A stretch of 64,000 nucleotides of DNA from Phil1 sp964600045 (GCA_964600045.1 CAZRHS010000001.1:62001-126000), one strand, 5' to 3'; numbered from the stretch's first letter, positions 9,389-17,158 are shown. Made by a program: numbers and translations. Notes: a model not told the origin generated them from the letters alone.

Positions 9389-11761
9389 TTAAAGCTTAAT
9401 CGTGGGTATGTGCCAAATCTCGGCGGCGTATTCCTTAAGCGCGCGGTCGGAGGAGAACTTGCCCGCGCCCGCGGTATTCATAAGGCACTTGCGGCCAAAG
9501 GCCTCGCGGTCGCGATAGTCGCGGTTTGCCCTAAGCTTTGCATCCATGTAGCTTGGCATATCCTTAAGCAGGAAATACTGGTCGGGCGCGTGCCAGGAGG
9601 CACCGTAAAGCAGGGAATCGTAAAGCTCCTTGAAGCCGCCCATGCCGCCGTCGTTAAATGTGCCGTTCACAAGCGCGTCAACCGCCCTCTTTATGCGGGG
9701 ATTGGATTCATATATTTCCTTGGGGTTGTAGTTGGGCCTCAAGGCATTAAGCTCCTCTACGGTTGCGCCGAATATATAGTTGTTCTCAAGGCCCGCCTGC
9801 TCGGCTATTTCTATGTTCGCTCCGTCATACGTGCCCAGGGTAACCGCGCCGTTAAGCATAAGCTTCATGTTGCCCGTGCCGCTCGCTTCCTTGCCGGCGG
9901 GGGAGATCTGCTCGGATATATCGGCCGCGGGAATTATCATTTCGGCATAGGAGCAATTGTAGTTCTGCACGAACACAACCCGCATCAGGTCCTTCATGGC
10001 GGGGTCCGAATTGACCATGTTCGCTATTTCGTTTATGAACTTGATAACGTTCTTTGCCCTTATGTAGCCGGGCGCGGCCTTTGCGCCGAATATGAAGGCG
10101 GTGGGGGTAAAGTCGCGAAGCGTGCCGTCTTTCAGGCAGTAGTATATATCAAGCACCGAAAACGCGTTCATAAGCTGGCGCTTGTATTCATGCATGCGCT
10201 TTATCTGCACGTCGTAAACAAAGTCCGTGGGCAGCAGAACCCCTTCCTTTTCGCTTATGTAGGAAGAAAGCCTGCGCTTGTTTTTGGCCTTAATGTCGTT
10301 AAAGCGGGCAATCGTATCGCCGTCTATATGCTCCTTAAGCGCGCTTATTTGGCTAAGATCGGATATAAAGCCGTATGAACCGATTTTTTCGGCTATAAGC
10401 TCGGCGTAGCTCGGGTTGCAAAGGCCAAGGAAGCGGCGGGGAGTTATGCCGTTTGTCTTGTTCTGAAATCTTTCGGGATAAAGGGCGTACCAGTCCGCGA
10501 AAAGATCGTTTTTCAGTATGTCCGTATGAATCTTGGCAACGCCGTTTACAACGCTTGATGCGTACACGGCAAGGCGCGCCATGTGTATGGTGCCGTTTTC
10601 TATAATCTGCATTCTGCCGCGGCGAGCGTCATCCGCTCCGCGCGCGCGAAGCTCGTCATTAAGGCGATCGTTAATGCGGTATATAATGCCCGTAAGCTCC
10701 GGCACAACGCTTGAGAAAAGCCCCTCGTCCCAGCGCTCAAGCGCCTCGCTCATAACGGTGTGGTTGGTATAATTAAATGTGTTCCTCGCGGTTTCAAAGG
10801 CGGTGTTGAAGTCCATGCCCTCAAGCATAAGCAGCCTTATAAGCTCCGGTATGCTCACCACGGGGTGGGTATCGTTAAGCTGAATTGAGCAATGGGAGGC
10901 AAACATGCTCATGTCCGTTCCGCGGGTGCGCTTATAGCGGCGCACAATGTCCTGCAGGCTTGCGCTTGAAAGGAAATACTGCTGCTTAAGCCTGAGCCGC
11001 TTGCCGGCATACGTGCTGTCGTTAGGATAAAGCACGCGGGTAATATCCTCCACCATGTTCTTTTCGCGCACGGCAAGGGCATATTCCTGATCGTTAAAAA
11101 GATTGAAGTTGAATTCCTCTATCGGCTCGCTCTGCCAAAGGCGAAGGGTGGAGCTGTGCGCCGTGCCGTAGCCGAAAACGGGCATATCGTAGGGCACTGC
11201 AAGCACCTTTTGATCGGCAAACTCAACCGTTACAGTTTTATCGTCCCTGCGCTTGCTCCAGGGGTCGCCGTATTTAAGCCAGTCGTCCGCCTTCTCAACC
11301 TGAAAACCATCGGAGAAGGACTGCTTGAAAAGGCCGAATTTATACCTTAATCCGTATCCGTCAAGGGGTATAGAGTGCGTTGCGGCGCTGTCCAGATAGC
11401 AGGCGGCAAGCCTGCCAAGGCCTCCGTTGCCCAGTGCCGCGTCGTCTATTTCTTCCATTGCGGAAAGGTTTGCCCCGCGCTCACGAAGAAGCGAGCGTAT
11501 CTCCTCCAATATGCCCAAATTGTACAGGTTTGAAAAAACAGCCCTGCCCATAAGATATTCCGCGCTGAAATAATACGCCCTGCGTACGCGCTCGTGGGAG
11601 CGGCGGCTTTCGCGGCATTCCCTGGCGGTAACGGCCATTACGGCCTCCGCAAGAGCATTGTGCAGCTGAACTGTTGATGCTTCGTGCAGCTCTATCTGGT
11701 AGTCCGCGCCAAGGCGCTCCTCCATGCGCTTAACTATATCCTCGCAATTGATACGGCCCAT
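9389..11761 (-). CDS. glgP: glycogen/maltodextrin phosphorylase
   Basis: Pyridoxal-phosphate enzyme that releases glucose 1-phosphate from alpha-1,4-glucans. The 790-residue protein carries the family signature EASGTGNMKLMLNGAVTLG, whose lysine binds PLP, together with the conserved N-terminal GNGGLGRLAACYLDS and the central NDTHPVVSIPEL. An upstream in-frame ATG at 11779 would place the GGAGGA ribosome binding site inside the gene, so the start is set at 11761, just downstream of that site. It is transcribed divergently from the MarR gene and convergently with ftsZ. No other glycogen genes are nearby. Confidence 0.95.
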   Translation of the reverse strand: MGRINCEDIVKRMEERLGADYQIELHEASTVQLHNALAEAVMAVTARECRESRRSHERVRRAYYFSAEYLMGRAVFSNLYNLGILEEIRSLLRERGANLSAMEEIDDAALGNGGLGRLAACYLDSAATHSIPLDGYGLRYKFGLFKQSFSDGFQVEKADDWLKYGDPWSKRRDDKTVTVEFADQKVLAVPYDMPVFGYGTAHSSTLRLWQSEPIEEFNFNLFNDQEYALAVREKNMVEDITRVLYPNDSTYAGKRLRLKQQYFLSSASLQDIVRRYKRTRGTDMSMFASHCSIQLNDTHPVVSIPELIRLLMLEGMDFNTAFETARNTFNYTNHTVMSEALERWDEGLFSSVVPELTGIIYRINDRLNDELRARGADDARRGRMQIIENGTIHMARLAVYASSVVNGVAKIHTDILKNDLFADWYALYPERFQNKTNGITPRRFLGLCNPSYAELIAEKIGSYGFISDLSQISALKEHIDGDTIARFNDIKAKNKRRLSSYISEKEGVLLPTDFVYDVQIKRMHEYKRQLMNAFSVLDIYYCLKDGTLRDFTPTAFIFGAKAAPGYIRAKNVIKFINEIANMVNSDPAMKDLMRVVFVQNYNCSYAEMIIPAADISEQISPAGKEASGTGNMKLMLNGAVTLGTYDGANIEIAEQAGLENNYIFGATVEELNALRPNYNPKEIYESNPRIKRAVDALVNGTFNDGGMGGFKELYDSLLYGASWHAPDQYFLLKDMPSYMDAKLRANRDYRDREAFGRKCLMNTAGAGKFSSDRALKEYAAEIWHIPTIKL

Positions 11762-11796
11762 ACTTCCTCCGTAAGACAAAAATCATATCAGCTTAC

Positions 11797-11825
11797 ATCA
11801 TACCATAAATATACAGCCGCGGCAA
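11797..11825 (-). promoter_or_regulatory. glgP promoter
   Basis: On the minus strand, TTGCCG (11820-11825) and TATGAT (11797-11802) are 17 bases apart, with an extended -10 TG. It begins about 11 bases from the divergent marR promoter, so the two may influence each other. Confidence 0.6.
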
Positions 11826-11836
11826 ATACTTTAAGC

Positions 11837-11865
11837 TTGACTAAGCGCGCGTTTTACAGCATAAT
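11837..11865 (+). promoter_or_regulatory. marR promoter
   Basis: TTGACT (11837-11842) and CATAAT (11860-11865) are 17 bases apart, about 30 bases before the GTG start of the MarR gene. Confidence 0.6.
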
Positions 11866-11897
11866 AATGGCAAAAATTACCCAAACGGAGGCAAACG

Positions 11898-12344
11898 GTG
11901 AACGCTCCAACTCAATCGGCAAGCGAGGCCTTTACCGGCTTAGTAAGAATATATACGGCATGTATGCAGAAAACGCTGAGCAAATACGGGCTCTATCCCG
12001 GCCAGCCGCAGGTGCTTTTCGCTATAAGCGAGCTTGGCACGCCAACGCAGATAGAGCTTGCGGAACGCCTTGGCGTTACAAAGGCAAGCGCGGGGGTTTC
12101 ATTAAGGCGGCTTGAGGCGGCGGGCTTCGTTAAAAGAATAAGGGATAAAAAGGATACGCGCTGCGTTAGAATAAAGCTTACGCAAAAGGGCGCGGATTAC
12201 GCCCGCTGGTGCGACATAGATTTTGAAATGATATACACCACCATGATGGAAACATTTACCGCCGAGGAACGGGAAGAGGCGATAAGGATACTGAACGAAA
12301 TGAACAAAAGCTTAACGGGCTTAAAGGAGCGGCTGGACGGTTGA
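11898..12344 (+). CDS. MarR-family transcriptional regulator
   Basis: Winged-helix dimeric regulator of 148 residues. The DNA-binding part is visible as PTQIELAERLGVTKASAGVSLRRLEAAGFVKR (about residues 50-82), followed by the wing RDKKDTRCVRIKLTQKG. The start is GTG at 11898 with GGAGG 8 bases upstream. It stands alone between its own promoter and terminator. The divergent neighbour is glgP, but nothing in the sequence shows that glgP is its target; MarR proteins often control themselves and a neighbour. The ligand is unknown. Confidence 0.88.
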   Translation: MNAPTQSASEAFTGLVRIYTACMQKTLSKYGLYPGQPQVLFAISELGTPTQIELAERLGVTKASAGVSLRRLEAAGFVKRIRDKKDTRCVRIKLTQKGADYARWCDIDFEMIYTTMMETFTAEEREEAIRILNEMNKSLTGLKERLDG

Positions 12345-12360
12345 CCGGCCGTTCTTTTTT
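12335..12360 (+). terminator. terminator of the MarR gene
   Basis: GGACGG (12335-12340) pairs with CCGTTC (12349-12354), including one G-U pair, and six T follow directly. The stem overlaps the stop codon. Confidence 0.6.
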
Positions 12361-12381
12361 ATGCTTAGACTAACTTAACTG

Positions 12382-12410
12382 TTGACAAAAAAAGCCTTTG
12401 GTAGTACATT
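12382..12410 (+). promoter_or_regulatory. iscR-iscS-iscU promoter
   Basis: A consensus TTGACA (12382-12387) and TACATT (12405-12410) are 17 bases apart, about 45 bases before the Rrf2 gene. Rrf2/IscR proteins usually bind their own promoter, so autoregulation here is likely, but no operator was resolved. Confidence 0.75.
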
Positions 12411-12456
12411 ATATCCGAAATCACACCGGATTGGTGGGAATTGAGGTGACGCGGCT

Positions 12457-12924
12457 ATGTACTTCTCCACAAAAGGGCGCTACGGGCTTAAAGCAATGGT
12501 TGATCTGGCCATTGAATACGGCAAGGGACCGGTGAGCGCGCTTACCCTTTCGCGGCAGCAGGGCATAAGCCCCTCATATCTTGAGCAAATAGTGGTGCTG
12601 CTTAAAAAAGCGGGGCTTATAAAGGGCTCGCGCGGCGCCTGCGGGGGATATGAGCTGAGCCGCCCGCCGGAGGAAATAGACGTAGGCACGGTGCTCCGCG
12701 CTCTTGAGGGCGGAACGGACATAGTGGACTGCGTTGGCACGGAAAACGATGCGGAGTGCACAAACGCCTGCCGCTGCTCCGCAAGGCCGCTTTGGATTAA
12801 GCTGCAGAGCAAAATAAACGAGGTTCTTTCCACCACAACCCTGAAGGACATGGCGGAGGATCATCTGTCCCAGCTTGAACGCTGCGGCGGCGCACCGGAA
12901 GAGTGCGAAAAGAGCGACGAATAA
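12457..12924 (+). CDS. iscR: Rrf2-family Fe-S regulator, IscR-like
   Basis: Winged-helix regulator (155 residues) that senses iron-sulfur cluster status. The N-terminus YFSTKGRYGLKAMVDLA is the Rrf2 helix, and Glu43 sits where IscR has the residue used in DNA recognition. Cys92, Cys101 and Cys105 (with Cys107) form the likely cluster-binding set near DCVG...ECTNAC; IscR itself uses three cysteines in this region with similar spacing. The ATG is preceded by GAGGTGAC. It is first in an operon with cysteine desulfurase and scaffold genes, the usual setting for feedback control of cluster assembly. Confidence 0.9.
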   Translation: MYFSTKGRYGLKAMVDLAIEYGKGPVSALTLSRQQGISPSYLEQIVVLLKKAGLIKGSRGACGGYELSRPPEEIDVGTVLRALEGGTDIVDCVGTENDAECTNACRCSARPLWIKLQSKINEVLSTTTLKDMAEDHLSQLERCGGAPEECEKSDE

Positions 12925-12955
12925 ACACTTTATATACATTCAGGAGAGATACGCA

Positions 12956-14119
12956 ATGAGAAAGGTTTATCTTGACAACGCGGCCACTACGGCCCTTTCA
13001 CCCAAGGTGCTTGAAAAGATGATGCCCTACCTTACCGAGGTTTACGGCAACGCTTCAAGCCCCCATTCATTCGGCCAGACCGCGCGCACCGCGGTTGAGC
13101 ATGCCCGCGAGCAGGTTGCTCATGCCATAAACGCAGACCCGAGCGAAATAGTATTCACCGGCTGCGGCACCGAGAGCGACGACACCGTGCTTTTCGGCGT
13201 GGCGGAAAGATACGCCAAGAAGGGCGACCATATCATAACCACGAATATTGAGCACCACGCCATTCTTCACAGCTGCGCTGCTCTTGAAAAGAAGGGCATA
13301 AAGGTAACCTACCTGCCCGTTGATAAGGACGGACTGGTAACGCCCGAGCAGGTGAGGGACGCCATTACCGACAAGACCATACTTGTAAGCATAATGTTCG
13401 CCAATAACGAGGTTGGCACCATAATGCCCATTCCCGAAATAGCCGCCGTTTGCCACGAAAAGGGCGTGCTGTTCCATACCGATGCCGTTCAGGCGGCGGG
13501 CCATCTGCCGATAGACGTAAAGGCCATGGGCATAGATATGCTTTCAATGTCCGGCCACAAGTTCCACGGCCCCAAGGGCGTTGGCGTGCTCTATGAGCGC
13601 AAGGGTATCCGCCTTCCCAGCTACATTATCGGCGGCGAGCAGGAAAAGGGACGCCGCGCGGGTACAGAGAACGTTGCCGGCATAGTAGGCCTTGGCGAGG
13701 CGCTTGAGATAGCCGTTAAGAACATGCCCGAAACCACCGAGCGCATGCTTAAGCTTAGGGACAAGCTTATAAACGGCATAGAGTCCACCATACCCGAGGT
13801 TAAACTGAACGGGCACAGGACAAAGCGTCTGCCCAACAACGTTAACTTCTCCATTAAATATATTGAAGGCGAAAGCATTCTGCTTATGCTTGACATGGCC
13901 GGCATAGCTGCCTCCAGCGGCTCCGCCTGCACCAGCGGCAGCCTGGATCCTTCCCATGTTCTGCTTGCCCTTGGCCTTACCCACGAGGTTGCGCACGGCT
14001 CCGTACGCCTTACCCTTGGCGACGACACCACGGAGGAGGATATAGACTACGTGCTTGAAACCCTGCCCAAGGTAGCCCACAGGCTCAGGAAGATGAGCCC
14101 GATAAGCCCCATAGAATAA
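12956..14119 (+). CDS. iscS: cysteine desulfurase, IscS/NifS type
   Basis: PLP enzyme that takes sulfur from cysteine and passes it to the scaffold as a persulfide. The start is the ATG at 12956 (387 residues), which has AGGAGAG upstream and gives the family N-terminus RKVYLDNAATT. An in-frame ATG further upstream (12875) lies inside iscR and lacks a binding site. HHAILH (near 100) and the PLP lysine in SGHKFHGPKG (Lys202) are present. The catalytic cysteine is in GSACTSG (about Cys325). Thirty-two bases separate it from iscR and 36 from iscU. Confidence 0.97.
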   Translation: MRKVYLDNAATTALSPKVLEKMMPYLTEVYGNASSPHSFGQTARTAVEHAREQVAHAINADPSEIVFTGCGTESDDTVLFGVAERYAKKGDHIITTNIEHHAILHSCAALEKKGIKVTYLPVDKDGLVTPEQVRDAITDKTILVSIMFANNEVGTIMPIPEIAAVCHEKGVLFHTDAVQAAGHLPIDVKAMGIDMLSMSGHKFHGPKGVGVLYERKGIRLPSYIIGGEQEKGRRAGTENVAGIVGLGEALEIAVKNMPETTERMLKLRDKLINGIESTIPEVKLNGHRTKRLPNNVNFSIKYIEGESILLMLDMAGIAASSGSACTSGSLDPSHVLLALGLTHEVAHGSVRLTLGDDTTEEDIDYVLETLPKVAHRLRKMSPISPIE

Positions 14120-14155
14120 ATTAAAAAAGCTATTATCGAAAGGAGATTTACGGAT

Positions 14156-14596
14156 ATGTATACCGAAAAGGTTCTTGATCATTTTTCCCATCCCCGCAAC
14201 GTGGGTGAGCTTGAAGACGCGAACGGCGTAGGCATGGTTGGCAACGCCAAGTGCGGAGACATAATGCAGATGTTTCTTAAGGTTAATGACGACGGCATTA
14301 TAGAGGACGTTGGCTTCAAAACCTTCGGCTGCGGCGCGGCCATAGCCACAAGCTCCATGGCAACCGAGCTTATAAAGGGAAAGAGCATAGACGAGGCGCT
14401 GCAGCTGAGCAACTCCGCCGTTGTTGAGGCGCTTGAGGGTCTGCCCCCGCAGAAGATACACTGCTCCGTGCTTGCAGAGGAAGCCGTACGCGCGGCCATA
14501 GCGGATTATTACCGCAAGAAGGGCATGGAAGACAAGGCCAAGGAAGTTGAAAACACAAAATGCTCCTGCGAGCATGAAGAGCCGCACGAGCACTGA
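14156..14596 (+). CDS. iscU: Fe-S cluster scaffold, IscU/NifU type
   Basis: Scaffold on which [2Fe-2S] clusters are built from sulfur supplied by the desulfurase encoded upstream. The 146 residues hold the three cluster cysteines Cys33 (AKCGD), Cys59 (FGCG) and Cys103 (IHCS), with Asp35 in the position that favours cluster release. It ends with a short Cys/His-rich tail (CSCEHEEPHEH, residues 136-146) that resembles a metal-binding tag and is not part of the core fold. An AAAGGAGA site precedes the ATG. A strong terminator follows, ending the operon. Confidence 0.95.
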   Translation: MYTEKVLDHFSHPRNVGELEDANGVGMVGNAKCGDIMQMFLKVNDDGIIEDVGFKTFGCGAAIATSSMATELIKGKSIDEALQLSNSAVVEALEGLPPQKIHCSVLAEEAVRAAIADYYRKKGMEDKAKEVENTKCSCEHEEPHEH

Positions 14597-14611
14597 TAAA
14601 GCCATAAACAC

Positions 14612-14647
14612 AAAGGCCCCTCCGCTTGGAGGGGTCTTTCTTAATCC
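14612..14647. terminator. bidirectional terminator, copy 1 of a duplicated element
   Basis: GGCCCCTCC (14615-14623) pairs with GGAGGGGTC (14628-14636) around a GCTT loop. TTTCTT follows on the plus strand and TTTG on the minus strand, so it can serve both iscU and the convergent gene at 14664. A near-identical copy lies at 15670-15705. Confidence 0.85.
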
Positions 14648-14663
14648 CTATATTAAAGCTCAG

Positions 14664-15434
14664 CTACTGCTGAAGCCCGTCTTCTATCTTTTGAATGATT
14701 TCATCGGTTGAAAGCCCCGTTATTTCATCATTAAACGTAATGCCGCCGTAGTCTATAATAACGGAATATTTTTTGGAATCGCTTTCAAACTCCTGAGTAA
14801 AGTCTCCTGTTCTGTCCAGAAGATTTGATTGAAGGGCGGCGACTCCATCCGTAATCTTTATTGAAAAAGGCTCACCGGACGCGTAATAATAGCCGAAATC
14901 ACCACCCCTGCACAGGAAAAGGATATATTTGCAGCCGTATTCCGGCTCAATAAACATAGGGCTGACAACAGTAAAGGATATGTCCTTTGTTTCGGTTGCC
15001 GGTTTAACTATATTCCCCTCGGCATCCATCACGGCATCCGACTCGGTTGTCCATATAGTCTCCGAATATTTATGGTTTACCAGAATTGACTGATCATCAA
15101 TTGAACCTTTAAGGGTGCGTTCCACGGTAAAATTATAAAGCCTGCCCTCGGTATAATTTTCGGGATCGTCCTCCTCCTTAGGATTGTCCGGATTTCTTGC
15201 CATATTCCAGCTTGAATCAAATCCGGTATATTCTCCGACAACTATATAACCCGCACCGTCAATCATCTGCTGCAGGTCGGAGGAAAGAGGATAATCATAG
15301 CCTACGGAGATAGAACTCTCGGCCTGAGAGGTTTCATCAGAGCTTACGGCACTATGAATAACAAATGCAATGACAAGGACTGCTATTAACGAAATCGATA
15401 CTATCAAAGCGACTTTTGTTCTGCTTTTAGTCAT
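14664..15434 (-). CDS. hypothetical membrane-anchored protein
   Basis: A 256-residue protein that I do not recognise. A basic N-terminus (MTKSRTK) is followed by one hydrophobic segment (about residues 8-28, ALIVSISLIAVLVIAFVI), then a soluble, acidic domain expected outside the membrane. That domain has a beta-strand-like pattern (YIVVGEYTGF, RLYNFTVERTLKGS, KYILFLCRG) resembling small secreted proteins of unknown role in Clostridia. Only two cysteines are visible, in the KYGC/LFLC region. An AAGGGGGG site precedes the ATG. Its codon use is more AT-rich than its neighbours, and it sits between two copies of the same terminator, both of which suggest a later arrival. Confidence 0.75.
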   Translation of the reverse strand: MTKSRTKVALIVSISLIAVLVIAFVIHSAVSSDETSQAESSISVGYDYPLSSDLQQMIDGAGYIVVGEYTGFDSSWNMARNPDNPKEEDDPENYTEGRLYNFTVERTLKGSIDDQSILVNHKYSETIWTTESDAVMDAEGNIVKPATETKDISFTVVSPMFIEPEYGCKYILFLCRGGDFGYYYASGEPFSIKITDGVAALQSNLLDRTGDFTQEFESDSKKYSVIIDYGGITFNDEITGLSTDEIIQKIEDGLQQ

Positions 15435-15669
15435 AATTATTACCCCCCCTTACTTATCCATAGATAGCTGTAATGCCGTTTTTATCGTCCGTTTTCGGAA
15501 CATAAACGGTTTTGCGATTTCTGTTTACATTCATAATGGCTGTGCCAAAAATTGAGTATACTGTAAATTTACCAGGTTTCCCCAAAAAAACAAGCGGTTA
15601 AGCCCCAAAATATATTACGAATCTGTGAACATTTCAGCTTTTACAGCCGGCTGCTTTCAAAACAAAAGA
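15435..15669. other. non-coding stretch before the hypothetical gene
   Basis: About 235 bases with no convincing gene. On the minus strand it is the leader of the gene at 14664-15434, with a TATACT-like -10 near 15560 and a CCGTTT/AAACGG hairpin near 15488-15508. I see no further structure. Confidence 0.4.
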
Positions 15670-15705
15670 AAAGGCCCCTCGCTTGGAGGGGTCTTTCTTA
15701 ATCCC
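15670..15705. terminator. bidirectional terminator, copy 2 of a duplicated element
   Basis: It matches 14612-14647 over the full length except for one missing C. GGCCCCTC (15673-15680) pairs with GAGGGGTC (15686-15693); T-rich sequence follows on both strands. On the minus strand it lies downstream of the small peptide genes and probably ends their transcript. No plus-strand gene ends here. Confidence 0.8.
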
Positions 15706-15728
15706 ATACATGTACTAATTAATATCAC

Positions 15729-15756
15729 TAACGCATGCACACTCAACCATGCGTTA
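15729..15756. other. inverted repeat after the first peptide gene
   Basis: TAACGCATG (15729-15737) and CATGCGTTA (15748-15756) are perfectly complementary around a 10-base loop. It lies just 3' of the peptide gene stop on the minus strand. A degenerate counterpart is at the same place after the second copy, near 15998-16012. Confidence 0.6.
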
Positions 15757-15762
15757 ATTTAT

Positions 15763-15943
15763 TTACTTACCGGCAANNNNNNNNNNNNNNNNNNNNNNNN
15801 NNNNNNNNNNNNNNNNNNNNNNNNNNNNNNNNNNNNNNNNNNNNNNNNNNNNNNNNNNNNNNNNNNNNNNNNNNNNCGCGGCTGACGATAGCAACGATCA
15901 CCAGTATGGCGGCAAGGCCGGCCAGAAGAAGATTAAGACTCAT
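15763..15943 (-). CDS. 26-residue membrane peptide gene, copy A, interrupted by an assembly gap
   Basis: The minus strand from 15943 encodes MSLNLLLAGLAAILV... for 22 residues up to the N-run. On the other side of the gap, bases 15763-15776 read as Ala-Gly-Lys-stop, which matches the Thr-Gly-Lys-stop end of the intact copy at 16019-16099. Either one copy spans the gap, or several copies are collapsed into it. An AAGGAG site lies 8 bases before the ATG. Function unknown; see the intact copy. Confidence 0.6.
15777..15876. other. assembly gap (100 N)
   Basis: Exactly 100 N, the usual placeholder for a gap of unknown size. It falls inside a tandem repeat, which explains why assembly failed here. 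Confidence 0.97.
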
Positions 15944-16121
15944 AATCGCAGCTCCTTTCTTTAAGCTCCTCTAATTGGTTATATCAACAACTTTCACGCA
16001 ACCACTGTGCGCTAATGCTTATTTACCGGTAACGCGGCTGACGATAGCAACGATCACCAGTATGGCGGCAAGGCCGGCCAGAAGAAGGTTAAGACTCATA
16101 ATCGCAGCTCCTTTCTTTAAG
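15877..16121. repeat. tandem direct repeat carrying the small peptide genes
   Basis: Bases 15877-15965 and 16033-16121 are identical at 88 of 89 positions, with a period of 156 bases. The single difference (15932/16088) is synonymous (AAT/AAC, Asn4). The repeat covers the peptide gene, its ribosome binding site and about 20 bases of leader, then diverges abruptly. Confidence 0.9.
16019..16099 (-). CDS. 26-residue hydrophobic membrane peptide, copy B (intact)
   Basis: The peptide begins MSLNLLLAGLAAILV and ends SRVTGK: one continuous hydrophobic helix of about 20 residues with a short basic C-terminus, enough to cross or lie in a membrane. The start is well supported by AAGGAG eight bases upstream. 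A TATAAT-like -10 lies on the minus strand at 16134-16139, but no good -35. It is divergent from the LysR gene, whose regulator could control it. Tandem copies of tiny membrane peptides are known among type I toxins and signalling or stress peptides; I cannot assign it to any family. Being too short for default gene callers, it would usually be missed. Confidence 0.65.
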   Translation of the reverse strand: MSLNLLLAGLAAILVIVAIVSRVTGK

Positions 16122-16201
16122 TTCCTTAGGTTGATTATAAAATAACACACTCTTTTGCATTTGTAAAACGCATCATTTTCATACTTTTGATGAAAAAATG
16201 T

Positions 16202-16230
16202 TTGAACACAAAGACAGCATGCCTTATAAT
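16202..16230 (+). promoter_or_regulatory. LysR gene promoter
   Basis: TTGAAC (16202-16207) and TATAAT (16225-16230) are 17 bases apart. Transcription would start near 16237, which rules out the ATG at 16236 as the start and supports 16257. An imperfect inverted repeat just upstream (CATTTTCAT near 16172, ATGAAAAAATG near 16189) may be a LysR site shared with the divergent peptide genes. Confidence 0.7.
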
Positions 16231-16256
16231 GAAAAATGAAGGGAGCGTGGGATAAA

Positions 16257-17150
16257 ATGAGCCTTACAAAATACGAAATACTGATTAAAACCGCGGAATG
16301 CGGCAGCTTTACGCGCGCGGCGGAGAAGCTTAATTTTACCCAGTCCGGCATAAGCCACGCGGTAAGCTCGCTGGAGGAGGAACTTGGCACAAAGCTTGTC
16401 GTTAGAAGCCACGGCGGAGTGTCGCTCACGGCGGACGGGCGGGAGCTGCTGCCGTATTTCAGCCGCATGTGCGCGCTGCAGCATCAGCTGGAGCAAAAGG
16501 CGCAGGACCTGAGGGGGCTGAATACGGGCCTTGTAAAGGTTGCGGCGTTCACAAGCGTTTATGAAAAATGGATGCCGGGCATAGTTAAATCCTTCAGTGA
16601 AATGTATCCCCAGATAAAATTCGATTTGCTGCCCTCAAACATAAATTCGCAGATAGAGAAATGGGTAAGGGACGGGGACGCGGACTGCGGCTTTGTAAGC
16701 CTGCCCACGGCGGAGGAGCATCTGGACTGCTGGCTATTGCAGCGCGACCAATGGAAGGCGATAGTCGCCTGCGATCATCCGCTTGCGAATAAGGTACCGT
16801 TCCCGCCAAAGGCATTTGAGCAATACCCGGTAATAATGCTTGATGAAGGCGACGATTACGAAATAAACAGGGTTTTTGATATGCTTAACGTTAAGCCTAA
16901 TATACAGTACAGCGTTCAGCAGGACCCCACAATACTTGCCATGGTATCAAGCGGGCTTGGCATAAGCCTTACAAACGAGCTTATGCTGCAGCGGTGCGCC
17001 TATCCGCTTGTGGCCCGCGACCTGCCCCAAAGGTTTTACAGAAATATAGGTATATGCGTAAAAGACAAAAACGCCATGTCCTTATCGACACAGCGTTTTA
17101 TAGACCATGTGCGCCGCTGGGTGGCGCTGTATGGCGGATTGGATTCGTAA
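16257..17150 (+). CDS. LysR-family transcriptional regulator
   Basis: A 297-residue regulator. The N-terminal helix-turn-helix is typical (SLTKYEILIKTAECGSFTRA, then AEKLNFTQSGISHAVSSLE). An effector-binding domain begins near residue 90 (GLVKVAAFTSVYEKWMPGIV). The start at 16257 has GGGAG 11 bases upstream and agrees with the promoter position. It is divergent from the small membrane peptide genes, a classic arrangement for LysR control of the opposite transcript. The inducer is not predictable. The only nearby candidate targets are the peptides and, convergently, trmO. Confidence 0.92.
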   Translation: MSLTKYEILIKTAECGSFTRAAEKLNFTQSGISHAVSSLEEELGTKLVVRSHGGVSLTADGRELLPYFSRMCALQHQLEQKAQDLRGLNTGLVKVAAFTSVYEKWMPGIVKSFSEMYPQIKFDLLPSNINSQIEKWVRDGDADCGFVSLPTAEEHLDCWLLQRDQWKAIVACDHPLANKVPFPPKAFEQYPVIMLDEGDDYEINRVFDMLNVKPNIQYSVQQDPTILAMVSSGLGISLTNELMLQRCAYPLVARDLPQRFYRNIGICVKDKNAMSLSTQRFIDHVRRWVALYGGLDS

Positions 17151-17158
17151 CGGTTTGA

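Noticed and set aside
9308..10378. Open frame of 356 codons on the plus strand opposite glgP
   Set aside because: It is the antisense of a clear phosphorylase gene, has no ribosome binding site, and its translation has no recognisable domain.
16019..16099. SpoVM (also a 26-residue peptide in Bacillota)
   Set aside because: SpoVM is an amphipathic helix with a proline and charged residues; this peptide is uniformly hydrophobic and tandemly repeated.
15877..16121. CRISPR array or insertion sequence from the direct repeats
   Set aside because: Only two long units, each with a coding frame and ribosome binding site; no spacers, cas genes, transposase or terminal inverted repeats.
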